Of a stretch of DNA of 64,000 bases, positions 35,468-44,153 are shown piece by piece. The stretch is from Xanthomonas citri pv. mangiferaeindicae. GTDB taxonomy: Bacteria; Pseudomonadota; Gammaproteobacteria; Xanthomonadales; Xanthomonadaceae. Positions within the stretch are counted from its first letter, which is position 1. Each line of letters opens with the position of its first letter. A program made the position numbers and the translations under genes. The notes under the pieces are model-generated. The model was not told the DNA's origin and searched no databases. It saw only the letters and a list, made by a program, of their open reading frames with translations. The stretch spans positions 3,534,001 to 3,598,000 of the forward strand of contig CP016836.1 of assembly GCA_002240395.1 (NCBI GenBank), read 5' to 3'.

Positions 35468-36265
35468 TCAGCCGGCCGCGACCTCGATCCAGGTTGGCGC
35501 ATGGTCGCTGGCGCCCGGCTCGAGCCGCAGCCAACGGTCCACGCCCGCCTTGCGCAGCCGGTCGGCCAGCACCGCATTGACCAGCAGATGATCGATGCGC
35601 AGGCCGCGGTCGCGCTCGGCGTGCTGCCGAAAATGGTCCCAGAACGTGTAGACCTGTGCCTGATCGCCGAGCACATGCCGCAGCGCATCGGTCCAGCCCT
35701 GCGCCAGCAGCCGCTCGAAGGCATCCCGCACCTCGGGCTGGATCAGCGCGTCCTTGCGCCAGGCCTTGGGATCGTAGACATCCGCATCGGTCGGGATGAC
35801 GTTGTAGTCGCCCATCAGCACGACCGGATGGGCCAGGCCGACCAACGTGCGCGCATGCTTGGCCAGGCGCTGCATCCACGCGAGCTTGTAGTCGAACTTG
35901 GGACCGGGCTGCGGATTGCCGTTGGGCAGGTACAGCGCGCCGACCACGATGCCATGCACCGCCGCCTCGATGTAGCGGCTCTGGTCGTCGTCCGGATCGC
36001 CCGGCAGGCCGCGGCAGCTTTCGACCGGCATCGTGTCGCGGCCCAGCAGCGCCACGCCGTTCCAGGCCCGCTGCCCCTGCCAGATCGCCCCGTAGCCGGC
36101 CGCCTCCAGCGCCTGGGCCGGGAACGCGGCATCGGCGGCCTTGAGTTCCTGCAGCGCCACCACGTCGGGGCGCGCCGCTTCCAGCCAGGCCAGCAACTGC
36201 GGCAACCGCTTGCCGATGCCGTTGACGTTGAACGTGGCCAGCTTGAGGGTCTTCTTGCGCGCCAT
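35468..36265 (-). CDS. xthA: Exodeoxyribonuclease III family AP endonuclease
   Basis: Protein of 265 residues that incises DNA at abasic sites. Catalytic motifs: LQELKAAD (Glu), GDYNVIPTDADVYD, and the closing SDHAPTWIEV. The start MARKKTLKLATFNVNGIGKR at 36265 gives the normal N-terminus; upstream in-frame starts add unrelated residues. It lies beside the SOS mutagenesis cassette but points the other way, with about 240 bp between them holding an inverted repeat and the LexA operator. Confidence 0.95.
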   Translation of the reverse strand: MARKKTLKLATFNVNGIGKRLPQLLAWLEAARPDVVALQELKAADAAFPAQALEAAGYGAIWQGQRAWNGVALLGRDTMPVESCRGLPGDPDDDQSRYIEAAVHGIVVGALYLPNGNPQPGPKFDYKLAWMQRLAKHARTLVGLAHPVVLMGDYNVIPTDADVYDPKAWRKDALIQPEVRDAFERLLAQGWTDALRHVLGDQAQVYTFWDHFRQHAERDRGLRIDHLLVNAVLADRLRKAGVDRWLRLEPGASDHAPTWIEVAAG

Positions 36266-36389
36266 GACGCCGGGCTCCGGTGACGGGACTGCGTGCGTGG
36301 CCGAGGCATCGGACGACCGCCGCGGTGGGCCCCGACCATAGGACCGGCGCGATGGCCGGCAGGTGAAAAAGGTCTTTGCCGACATCAGG

Positions 36390-36446
36390 AAAACCGGGGT
36401 CAGAGTGCAATTTCGCCTTGCAAAATTGCACTCTGACCCCGGTTTT
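36390..36446. repeat. Perfect 24-bp inverted repeat (REP-like palindrome)
   Basis: Left arm 36390-36413 and right arm 36423-36446 are exact reverse complements over 24 bp, with a 9-bp loop (CGCCTTGCA). Its core, GGGGTCAGAGTGCAA, is a sequence I have seen in palindromes linked to REP-associated tyrosine transposases in proteobacteria. No such transposase is in the window. Confidence 0.85.
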
Positions 36447-36498
36447 GCCGGCGCCGCGCGGGTCGGGGTCCTGCCCTCTCGTCAACGTGGCGCGGAAG

Positions 36499-36514
36499 GT
36501 GTACAAATGTACAC
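36499..36514. promoter_or_regulatory. LexA2-type operator overlapping the start of lexA
   Basis: GTGTACAAATGTACAC, a perfect palindrome, lies at the very start of lexA. An ATG inside it (36507) and one just after it (36516) are both in the frame that leads to the conserved LexA N-terminus. The site is of the TGTAC-N4-GTACA kind reported for lexA2-type cassettes of xanthomonads and pseudomonads. Binding at this place would block the promoter or ribosome and give autoregulation. Confidence 0.85.
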
Positions 36515-36544
36515 CATGCTCTCTCTCCCCCCCAACGCGCCGCT

Positions 36545-37120
36545 GTGCTGGCCTTCGTCCGCGACCGGATCCGTGCCGGCCGCCCCCCGAGCCTGGCCGA
36601 GATCGCCGCGCACTTCGGTTTCGCCTCGCGCAGCGCCGCGCACAAGCACGTGCAGGCGCTGACCGCGGCCGGCCTGTTGGAGGCGCATCCGCATCACAAG
36701 CGCGGCCTGACCCTGCCCGGCGAGGACGCGCGCCCGCCGTTGCTGGCGCTGCCGGTGCTGGGCCGGGTCGCGGCTGGCGTGCCGATCGGTGCTGACATCG
36801 GGCTCGATCGCCAGCTGTGGCTCGACCGCGGCGTGTTCTCGCTTCGACCCGACTACCTGCTGCAGGTGCAAGGCGACTCGATGATCGACGACGGCATCCT
36901 CGACGGCGACTTGGTCGGGGTGCACCGCAGCGCCGATGCCCGCGACGGACAGACGGTGGTCGCCCGGCTCGATGGCGAACTGACGATCAAGCGGCTGCAG
37001 CGGAGCGCCGACGGCATCCGCCTGCTGCCGCGCAACCCGGCGTACGCACCGATCGTGGTACCGCCGGGCGCCGACTTCGCGATCGAGGGCCTGTTCTGCG
37101 GACTGGTGCGGCAGGGCTGA
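36545..37120 (+). CDS. lexA: LexA2-type SOS repressor (N-terminus apparently out of frame)
   Basis: The uninterrupted frame starts at GTG 36545 and gives 191 residues. It holds the winged-helix (PSLAEIAAHFGFASRSAAHKH) and S24 autoprotease part: cleavage site AAG in VAAGVP, Ser in QGDSM and Lys in LTIKRL. The expected first residues are encoded just upstream but in another frame: ATG 36507 or 36516 reads MLSLPP, then the C7 tract (36527-36533) shifts frame; with one more C the sequence continues QRAAVLAFVRDR, a perfect LexA start. AAGG at 36496-36499 suits ATG 36507. Either a sequencing error or a real/phase-variable shift. It heads the imuA-imuB-dnaE2 cassette. Confidence 0.85.
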   Translation: MLAFVRDRIRAGRPPSLAEIAAHFGFASRSAAHKHVQALTAAGLLEAHPHHKRGLTLPGEDARPPLLALPVLGRVAAGVPIGADIGLDRQLWLDRGVFSLRPDYLLQVQGDSMIDDGILDGDLVGVHRSADARDGQTVVARLDGELTIKRLQRSADGIRLLPRNPAYAPIVVPPGADFAIEGLFCGLVRQG

Positions 37121-37734
37121 TGGGCCAGGTTCTGCCCCTGGACGCCTTGCTGGCCGCACGCACGGTCTGGCACGCCGGTCGCGGGACGGCGACGGCCGGC
37201 GATGGCGAACCGACCGGGATGGCCGCGCTCGATGCGGTGCTGCCCGACCGCGGCTGGCCGCGCGGTGCGCTGACCGAACTGCTGCTGCCGGCCGATGGCG
37301 TCGGCGAGATCGCCTTGCTGCTGCCGGCGCTGGCGCGCATGACCGCAGCCGGCGGCCGGGTGGTGCTGGTCGATCCGCCCTACATCGCCTATGCGCCGGC
37401 CTGGCAGGCCGGCGGGGTCGACCTGGCCCGGCTGGAGATCGTGGTCGCGCCACCGCGCGATGCCCTGTGGGCCTTCGAGCAGTGCCTGCGCAGCGGCGCC
37501 TGCGCGGCGGTGCTCGGCTGGCCGCGCACGGCCGACGACCGAGCGCTGCGCCGGCTGCAGGTCGCGGCCGACGCCGGCGACTGTTGCGCCTTCGCCCTGC
37601 GCGACCGCCGGCATGCGGTCAACGCCTCCCCCGCCGCACTGCGGTTGGAATATCTGCCCGCCGACGACGCGTGGCAGGTGCGCAAGTGCCGCGGCGCGCA
37701 GCCGCCGGCGCGCCCGATCCGATTGGCCCACTGA
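37120..37734 (+). CDS. imuA: Translesion DNA synthesis-associated protein ImuA
   Basis: RecA-like protein of 204 residues. The ATG shares one base with the lexA stop (TGATG). Family features: WHAGRG near the start, LDAVLPDRGWPRGALTELL, LPALARM, PPYIAYAPAW, FEQCLRSGACAAVLGW and a C-terminal RLEYLP. No intact Walker A is seen, as expected for ImuA. It works with ImuB and DnaE2 in damage-induced mutagenesis. Confidence 0.92.
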   Translation: MGQVLPLDALLAARTVWHAGRGTATAGDGEPTGMAALDAVLPDRGWPRGALTELLLPADGVGEIALLLPALARMTAAGGRVVLVDPPYIAYAPAWQAGGVDLARLEIVVAPPRDALWAFEQCLRSGACAAVLGWPRTADDRALRRLQVAADAGDCCAFALRDRRHAVNASPAALRLEYLPADDAWQVRKCRGAQPPARPIRLAH

Positions 37735-37845
37735 TGCCGCCGCGCCCGCCCACACGCAGCCAAGCCCCGACCGCATGGCCGCCTGCCCGTCGGCTTTCGG
37801 GGCGCCGGCTGCGCACCGTCGCCTGCGCGCACGCGTGAGCCCGCC

Positions 37846-39264
37846 ATGCTCTGGACCTGCCTGCTGCTGCCGCAACTGGCGCTCGACGCCGTCCTGCGCC
37901 GCCTCGACGATCCCGACGCTCCGCTGGCGCTGGTCGAAGGCCCGGCGCAGTTGCGGCGCCTGCACGCGGTCAACGCCGCCGCCGCTGCCGCCGGCCTGAA
38001 ATCCGGCATGCGGCTGTCGGCCGCGCATGCACTGCTGGCCGACGTGCGCACCGTCGATCACGATGCCGGGGCCGAAGCGCGCTGCCAGCGCTTCCTCGCC
38101 GCCTGGGCCTATCGCCACAGCTCGCTGGTCAGCGCGCAGTGGCCGCGCGCGATCGTACTCGAGGCCCAGGCGAGCTTCCGCCTGTTCGGGCCCTGGCCGA
38201 CGTTCGAGCGCCGGCTGCGCCAGGAACTCGACACGCTCGGCTTCCGGCACCGCATCGCGCTGGCGCCGACACCGCGTGCGGCGCGCGTGCTCGCCGGGCT
38301 GCGCGACGGCCTGGCGGTAACCGAGCCGGGCGCGCTGCGGGCCCTGCTCGACCGCGCGCCGATCCGGCGCGCGGCGCTGCCCGACGATGCCGGCGAACGC
38401 CTGCACCGCATGGGCCTGCGCCACCTGGCCGACGTGCGCAGCCTGCCGCGCGATGCGCTGCGGCGCCGTTGCGGGGTCGCGGTGCTCGAGCATCTCGACC
38501 GGCTCTATGGCGATGTCGACGACCCGCTCGACTGCTACACCCCGCCCGACCGCTTCGATGCCCGCGTCGAGCTGGGCTACGAGGTCGAGAGTCACACCGC
38601 GCTGCTGTTCCCACTGCGCCGGCTGACTGGCGACCTGGCGACCTACCTGTCGATCCGCGACGGCGGGGTGCAGCGCTTCACGCTGCGGCTCGAGCACGCC
38701 AGCGGCCGCACCGATGTCGAGGTCGGTCTGCTCGCGCCCGAGCGCGACCCGGCGCTGCTGTTCGAACTGGCACGCAGCCGGCTCGAGCGCACCGAGGTCG
38801 ACCGCCCGGTCGTCGCGCTGGGGCTGGTCGCCCACCAGTTGCCGCCATTCGTGCCGGCCAGCCGCGATCTGTTCGACCCGCGTCCGCAGCAGGCCGTGGA
38901 CTGGCCGCAGCTACGTGAGCGTCTGCGCGCGCGGCTCGGCGACGACGCCGTGCATCGCGTCGCCCCGGCCGGCGATCCACGGCCCGAACGCGCCTGGCGG
39001 CGGGTGTCCGGCGACGCCGCCACCATTGAGGCCGCCCCGCCCCGGCCGCCGCGCCCGGCGTGGCTGTTGCCCGAACCGGTCCCGTTGCGCGACCCGCGGC
39101 TGCGCGTGCTGTCAGGTCCGGAACGGCTGGAAAGCGGCTGGTGGGACGATGGCGACGCACGCCGGGACTACTACTGCGTCGAGACCTCCAACGGGCAGCG
39201 CGCCTGGGCCTTCGTGCCGGTCGGCGAACGCGACGGCTGGATGCTGCACGGGTGGTTCGCATGA
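37846..39264 (+). CDS. imuB: Inactive Y-family polymerase-like protein ImuB
   Basis: Protein of 472 residues related to DinB-type polymerases but lacking the acidic catalytic residues (LEAQASFRLFG replaces the usual catalytic DxE site). It adapts DnaE2 to the beta clamp; a candidate clamp-binding peptide, HQLPPF, is near residue 330. The N-terminus LWTCLLLPQLALDAVLRR and the closing WAFVPVGERDGWMLHGWFA match ImuB. A 111-bp gap separates it from imuA, with nothing convincing in it. Confidence 0.93.
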   Translation: MLWTCLLLPQLALDAVLRRLDDPDAPLALVEGPAQLRRLHAVNAAAAAAGLKSGMRLSAAHALLADVRTVDHDAGAEARCQRFLAAWAYRHSSLVSAQWPRAIVLEAQASFRLFGPWPTFERRLRQELDTLGFRHRIALAPTPRAARVLAGLRDGLAVTEPGALRALLDRAPIRRAALPDDAGERLHRMGLRHLADVRSLPRDALRRRCGVAVLEHLDRLYGDVDDPLDCYTPPDRFDARVELGYEVESHTALLFPLRRLTGDLATYLSIRDGGVQRFTLRLEHASGRTDVEVGLLAPERDPALLFELARSRLERTEVDRPVVALGLVAHQLPPFVPASRDLFDPRPQQAVDWPQLRERLRARLGDDAVHRVAPAGDPRPERAWRRVSGDAATIEAAPPRPPRPAWLLPEPVPLRDPRLRVLSGPERLESGWWDDGDARRDYYCVETSNGQRAWAFVPVGERDGWMLHGWFA

Positions 39265-39307
39265 CCGGCGCGCGCAGGCCGGTTGCGGCGCCTTCGGACC
39301 AGCGGCG

Positions 39308-42300
39308 ATGAGCACGATCGACGGCGTCGACCGCGACACGCCCGGCGGCCAGCCGCCGCGGGCCTGGACGGTCGCGCACCGGCTGCGCGAAGCGGCCAAC
39401 GATGCGGTCGCCCCCGATGCGCGCGACGCCGGATCGCCGCCGTACGCCGAATTGCACTGCCTGTCGGATTTCTCGTTCCTGCGCGGCGCCTCCGATGCCG
39501 AACAGTTGTTCCAGCGTGCGGTGCATTGCGGCTACGAGGCGTTGGCGATCACCGACGAGTGCTCGCTGGCCGGGATCGTGCGCGCGCTCGAAGCCTCCGA
39601 AGGCACCGGGCTCAAGCTGATCGTCGGCAGCGAATTCCGGCTCGTCGACGGCCTGCGCTGCGTGCTGCTGGTCGAGACGATCGCCGGCTACCGCACGCTC
39701 TGCGCACTGATCACCCAGGCACGGCGCGCTGCCGCCAAGGGCCATTACCGGCTCACACGCGAGGACATGGCCACCGTGCTGCAGGGCGCGGCCGACGGAC
39801 TGTTCGCGCTGTGGCTGCCGGGCGAAACCCCCGATCCGGACGAGGGCCGCTGGCTGCACGGCCTGTTCGGCGCGCGCGCGTACCTGGCCGTGGAGCTGCA
39901 CCGCGAACGCGATGACGCCGCGCGCCTGGACGCGTTGCTGGCACTGGCGCGCACGCTGGGGCTGCCGGCGCTGGCCAGCGGCGATGCGCACATGGCCACC
40001 CGGCGCGAGCGCATGCTGCAGGACACACTCACCGCGATCGCCCGCAACACCCCGCTGGCCGACTGCGGCACGCACCTGTTCCGCAATGGCGAGCGCCACC
40101 TGCGCACCCGGCGCGCGCTGGGCAACATCTACGGCGCGGCGCTGATGGAGGCAGCCGCAGCGCTGGCGCGCCGTTGCAGCTTCAACCTGCGCAGCATCCG
40201 CTACGACTACCCGGTCGAGCTCGTCCCCGACGGCCACACCCCGACCACCTGGCTGCGGGCGCTGACCGAGCGCGGCATCGTTGAGCGCTGGCCCGACGGC
40301 CCGACGCCCCAGGTGCGCGAGCTGATCGAATTCGAGCTCGCACTGATCGCCAAGAAGGGCTACGAGGCCTTCTTCCTGACCGTGGCGGACATCGTCGCCT
40401 TTGCCCGCAAGCAGGAGATCCTGTGCCAGGGCCGCGGCTCGTCGGCGAACTCGGCGGTCTGTTACGCGCTGGGCATCACCGCGGTGAACCCTGACGAGAC
40501 CCGGCTGCTGATGGCGCGCTTTCTGTCCGAGCAGCGCGACGAGCCGCCCGATATCGACGTCGACTTCGAGCACCAGCGACGCGAGGAAGTCATCCAGTAC
40601 GTCTACGCCAAGTACGGCCGCGAGCGGGCCGCCCTCGCCGCGACGGTGATCAGCTACCGCGGCAAGAGCGCGGTGCGCGATGTCGCCAAGGCCTTCGGCC
40701 TGCCCGACGACCAGATCGCGCTGCTGGCCACCTGCTATGGCTGGGGCAATGGCGACACGCCGATGGAACAGCGCATCGCCGAGGCGGGCTTCGACCTGGA
40801 CAACCCGCTGATCCGCAAGATCCTGCTGGTGACCGAGGGCTTGCGCGGCCATCCGCGACACCTGTCGCAACACGTCGGCGGTTTCGTCATTTCCGATGCC
40901 CCGCTCTCGCATCTGGTCCCGGTCGAGAACGCGGCGATGGCCGATCGCACGATCATCCAGTGGGAAAAGGACGACCTGGAGACGATGCAGTTGCTCAAGG
41001 TCGATTGCCTTGCGCTGGGCATGCTGACCTGCATCCGCAAGACGCTGGACCTGGTGCGCGGCCATCGCGGGCGGCGGTTCGAGCTCGCCACCCTTCCCGC
41101 CGAGGACAAGGCCACATACAAGATGATCCAGATCGCCGACACCGTCGGCGTGTTCCAGATCGAGTCGCGCGCACAGATGGCGATGCTGCCCAGGCTCAAG
41201 CCGGCGCGCTTTTACGATCTGGTGGTGGAAGTGGCGATCGTGCGCCCCGGCCCGATCCAGGGCGACATGGTGCATCCCTATCTGCGCCGGCGGCAGGGCC
41301 GCGAAGCGGTCGACTATCCCAACGACGAGATCCGCAGCATCCTCGAACCCACGCTTGGCGTGCCGCTGTTCCAGGAGCAGGTCATGGAACTGCTGATGAA
41401 GGCAGCCAACTACACCGACAGCGAGGCCGACCACCTGCGGCGCTCGATGGCGGCCTGGCGGCGCGGCGGCGACATGGAACAGCACCGGGTGCGGGTGCGC
41501 GAGCGCATGCTGGCGAAGGACTATTCGCAGGAATTCATCGACCAGATCTTCGACCAGATCAAGGGCTTCGGCTCCTACGGCTTTCCGCAGAGCCACGCCG
41601 CCTCGTTCGCCAAGCTGGTCTACGCCAGTTGCTGGCTCAAGCGCCACGAGCCGGCCGCGTTCGCCTGCGGCCTGCTCAATGCCCAACCGATGGGCTTCTA
41701 CTCGCCCAGCCAGATCGTGCAGGACGCCCGCCGCGGCAGCGCGCAGCGCGCCCGCGTCGAGGTGCTGCCGGTCGACGTGCTGCACAGCGACTACGACAGC
41801 ACGCTGGTCGGTGGCCGGCCCTGGCGCAGCGACGCCGATCCGGGCGTTCAGCCGGCAATCCGGCTCGGCCTGCGCCTGGTCGCGGGGCTGCCCGAGGCGG
41901 CCGCGCATCGCATCGTCGCCGAACGCGACCGGCGGCCGTTCGCCGACATCGCCGACCTGGTCCTGCGCGCCGGGCTCGAGGCCAAGGCGCGCCAGGCGCT
42001 GGCCGAGGCCGATGCGCTGCGCAGCCTGGCCGGCCACCGCAATGCCGCGCGCTGGGCGGTCGCCGGCATCGAGCAGCGGCGGCCGTTGCTGCCCGGCAGT
42101 CCCGACGAGGCCGCGGTCGCCCTGCCCGCGCCCGCCGCTGGCGAGGAGATCCTGTCCGACTACCGCGCCCTGGGCCTGAGCCTGGGCCCGCATCCGATGG
42201 CGCTGCTGCGTCCGCAGATGACCGCACGCCGGATCATCGGCCTGCGCGACCTGCAAGCCCGGCGCCACGGCAGCGGCGTGCACGTTGCTGGCCTGGTGAC

Positions 42301-42553
42301 CCAGCGCCAGCGCCCGGCCACCGCCAAGGGCACCATCTTCGTCACCCTCGAAGACGAGACCGGCATGATCAACGTCATCGTCTGGTCGCACTTGGCGATC
42401 CGCCGCCGGCGCGCCCTGCTCGAATCGCGGCTGCTCGCCGTGCGCGGCCGCTGGGAGCGGGTCGACGGCGTCGCCCACCTCATCGCCGGCGACCTGCACG
42501 ACCTCAGCGACCTGCTCGGCACGATGCCGCTGCCCTCGCGCGATTTCCATTGA
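39308..42553 (+). CDS. dnaE2: Error-prone DNA polymerase DnaE2
   Basis: C-family polymerase of 1081 residues for translesion synthesis. The PHP domain is partly degenerate (ELHCLSDFSFLRGAS). Active-site Asp residues are in PPDIDVDF (near residue 415), with GRGSSANSAVCY before it and the fingers sequences IQWEKDDLETMQLLKVDCL and GSYGFPQSHAASFA. It ends with an OB-fold (HVAGLVTQRQRP) and lacks the long C-terminal tau-binding part of DnaE1. ATG 39308 follows imuB by 43 bp. Under control of the upstream LexA2 operator by inference. Confidence 0.97.
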   Translation: MSTIDGVDRDTPGGQPPRAWTVAHRLREAANDAVAPDARDAGSPPYAELHCLSDFSFLRGASDAEQLFQRAVHCGYEALAITDECSLAGIVRALEASEGTGLKLIVGSEFRLVDGLRCVLLVETIAGYRTLCALITQARRAAAKGHYRLTREDMATVLQGAADGLFALWLPGETPDPDEGRWLHGLFGARAYLAVELHRERDDAARLDALLALARTLGLPALASGDAHMATRRERMLQDTLTAIARNTPLADCGTHLFRNGERHLRTRRALGNIYGAALMEAAAALARRCSFNLRSIRYDYPVELVPDGHTPTTWLRALTERGIVERWPDGPTPQVRELIEFELALIAKKGYEAFFLTVADIVAFARKQEILCQGRGSSANSAVCYALGITAVNPDETRLLMARFLSEQRDEPPDIDVDFEHQRREEVIQYVYAKYGRERAALAATVISYRGKSAVRDVAKAFGLPDDQIALLATCYGWGNGDTPMEQRIAEAGFDLDNPLIRKILLVTEGLRGHPRHLSQHVGGFVISDAPLSHLVPVENAAMADRTIIQWEKDDLETMQLLKVDCLALGMLTCIRKTLDLVRGHRGRRFELATLPAEDKATYKMIQIADTVGVFQIESRAQMAMLPRLKPARFYDLVVEVAIVRPGPIQGDMVHPYLRRRQGREAVDYPNDEIRSILEPTLGVPLFQEQVMELLMKAANYTDSEADHLRRSMAAWRRGGDMEQHRVRVRERMLAKDYSQEFIDQIFDQIKGFGSYGFPQSHAASFAKLVYASCWLKRHEPAAFACGLLNAQPMGFYSPSQIVQDARRGSAQRARVEVLPVDVLHSDYDSTLVGGRPWRSDADPGVQPAIRLGLRLVAGLPEAAAHRIVAERDRRPFADIADLVLRAGLEAKARQALAEADALRSLAGHRNAARWAVAGIEQRRPLLPGSPDEAAVALPAPAAGEEILSDYRALGLSLGPHPMALLRPQMTARRIIGLRDLQARRHGSGVHVAGLVTQRQRPATAKGTIFVTLEDETGMINVIVWSHLAIRRRRALLESRLLAVRGRWERVDGVAHLIAGDLHDLSDLLGTMPLPSRDFH

Positions 42554-42624
42554 GCGGTGGCGCCCGGTCGACGATCCTCGCGCCCGTGGTGTGATGTCCG
42601 ACGCCGTGGCGCGAACCATCCTGC

Positions 42625-43164
42625 ATGCCCGACACCTTCGACCCCGTTATGGCCCCGTCTCCGGCAGCGCTGCCCAAGGACGATCGCGCGCGATTCGCGC
42701 AGCTGTTCGATGCGCATCGCGGCCTCGTCGCCACCGTCACGGCGAGCTACTGCCGCGATCCGGACGATCGCGCCGATCTGATGCAGGAAATCGCGGCCCA
42801 GGCGTGGCTGGCCTGGCCGCGCTACGACCCGGCGCGGCCGTTCCCGACGTGGCTGTATCGGATTGCGCTCAACGTCGCGATCACACGTGTCCGCCGCGTC
42901 GGGCTGCGCAGCCGCCATGCGGCGCCATTCGACGCCGCGCTGCACGATATCGCCGATCCGAACGCCGCCGATCCACAGGCCGAGCAGCAGGTTCGCGCGC
43001 TGTACCGCTTCATCCATGCGCAACGGCCGCTCGACCGCGCATTGCTGCTGCTCTACCTCGACGGCCGCAGCCACCGCGAGACCGCCGAGGTGCTCGGCCT
43101 GACCGAAACCAATGTCGCCACCAAGATCGGCCGGCTGCGCCAGCGCATCCGCGACGAACTCTGA
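42625..43164 (+). CDS. ECF-type RNA polymerase sigma factor
   Basis: Protein of 179 residues. Region 2 (LFDAHRGLVATVTASYCRDPDDRADLMQEIAAQAW, FPTWLYRIALNVAIT) and region 4 (PLDRALLLLYLDGRSHRETAEVLGLTETNVATKIGRLRQ) are both clear, with no region 3, so it is an ECF sigma factor. An ATG at 42649 is an alternative start. A membrane protein gene follows after 14 bp, the usual place for a regulatory partner. Confidence 0.9.
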   Translation: MPDTFDPVMAPSPAALPKDDRARFAQLFDAHRGLVATVTASYCRDPDDRADLMQEIAAQAWLAWPRYDPARPFPTWLYRIALNVAITRVRRVGLRSRHAAPFDAALHDIADPNAADPQAEQQVRALYRFIHAQRPLDRALLLLYLDGRSHRETAEVLGLTETNVATKIGRLRQRIRDEL

Positions 43165-43178
43165 CCCGGGAACCTGCG

Positions 43179-43841
43179 ATGGAACACGACGACCTCAAGA
43201 TGGCCTGGCAGGCGCTCGAACGCCGCCTGGCGCAACAGGAACGCCTGCAGACCGACCTGCTGCGCGAGGACCGGCTGCTGCAGGCGCGTCGCCGGTTGCG
43301 CCCCCTGCTCGTCGGCCAATGGCTGCAGCTGTCGCTCGGTGCCGCGCTGGCCTGGCTCGGCGCCGCCTGCTGGACGCAGCAGCTCGACACCCCGGCCTTC
43401 CTGGTCGCCGGTCTGGCCGTCCACGTATTCGGGGTCCTGACCCTGATCGGCGCCGTCACCACGCTGTCGCTCGCGGCCGCCGTCGACTACGACGCGCCGG
43501 TGGTCAGGATCCAGAAGCGGCTCGCGCAATTGCTGCGCGCGCAGACGCTCAACATGGCACTGTGCGGCACGCCCTGGTGGATCGCCTGGGTGCTGGTGGT
43601 GGTCGCGGTCGCAGGCCTGCGCGATTCCGGCGCAGGCGCGACGGCCGCAGCCTGGGTCTGGGGCAGCCTCGCGGTCGGCGCGCTCGGGATGCTCGCGACC
43701 TGGGGCTGGATCTGGCGCTCGGCGACCCGGCCCTCGGGAGCGGAATCCGATGCGCCCGGCACACGCTGCAGCGACGGCACGCATGCGATCCGGCGCAGCC
43801 GGCAACTGGTAGCCGAGGTGACGCGATTCGAGCTGGACTGA
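43179..43841 (+). CDS. Membrane protein, probable partner of the ECF sigma factor
   Basis: Protein of 220 residues. A charged N-terminal coiled part (LERRLAQQERLQTDLLREDRLLQ, cytoplasmic) is followed by about four transmembrane helices in two pairs. No zinc-binding HxxxCxxC anti-sigma motif is seen. GGGA precedes the ATG, 14 bp after the sigma gene. Its size, topology and position are those of proteins that often sit beside ECF sigma genes and hold them at the membrane, but the anti-sigma role is an inference. Confidence 0.7.
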   Translation: MEHDDLKMAWQALERRLAQQERLQTDLLREDRLLQARRRLRPLLVGQWLQLSLGAALAWLGAACWTQQLDTPAFLVAGLAVHVFGVLTLIGAVTTLSLAAAVDYDAPVVRIQKRLAQLLRAQTLNMALCGTPWWIAWVLVVVAVAGLRDSGAGATAAAWVWGSLAVGALGMLATWGWIWRSATRPSGAESDAPGTRCSDGTHAIRRSRQLVAEVTRFELD

Positions 43842-43964
43842 CGGTCTGCCACACGATCGCAAGGCCGCCAGCGGCCCCGCAACGCAGGCGCGGACGGCCC
43901 TGCGCAGCTGCGCCTAACGCGCTCGGACACGTCCGCGTCCAGCACACCGTTCGCACAGGTGACC

Positions 43965-43970
43965 TACAAT
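43965..43970 (+). promoter_or_regulatory. Probable -10 box (TACAAT) of the tRNA-Arg gene
   Basis: TACAAT sits 9 bp upstream of the tRNA 5' end. No clear -35 at normal spacing. Confidence 0.6.
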
Positions 43971-43978
43971 ACCCCGAT

Positions 43979-44055
43979 GGCCCCGTAGCTCAGCTGGATA
44001 GAGCATCCCCCTCCTAAGGGGAAGGTCGCACGTTCGAATCGTGCCGGGGTCGCCA
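43979..44055 (+). tRNA. tRNA-Arg (anticodon CCT)
   Basis: The 77-nt cloverleaf has acceptor GGCCCCG/CGGGGTC, D-stem GCTC/GAGC, anticodon stem TCCCC/GGGGA with loop CTCCTAA (anticodon CCT, reading AGG), T-loop TTCGAAT and an encoded CCA. Confidence 0.97.
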
Positions 44056-44153
44056 GTTCCGCGACCATCCCCCAGCGGCGGTCCCGCCGCGTCGCACCCC
44101 CTTCTTCGCCAGCGCCGCCCAGCGGCGCCGGCGCACACCAGGAGTTTTCCGCG

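Noticed and set aside
38678..42619. A 1313-residue minus-strand open frame across imuB and dnaE2
   Set aside because: Shadow of two well-conserved genes; no recognisable motif and composition typical of antisense GC-rich frames.
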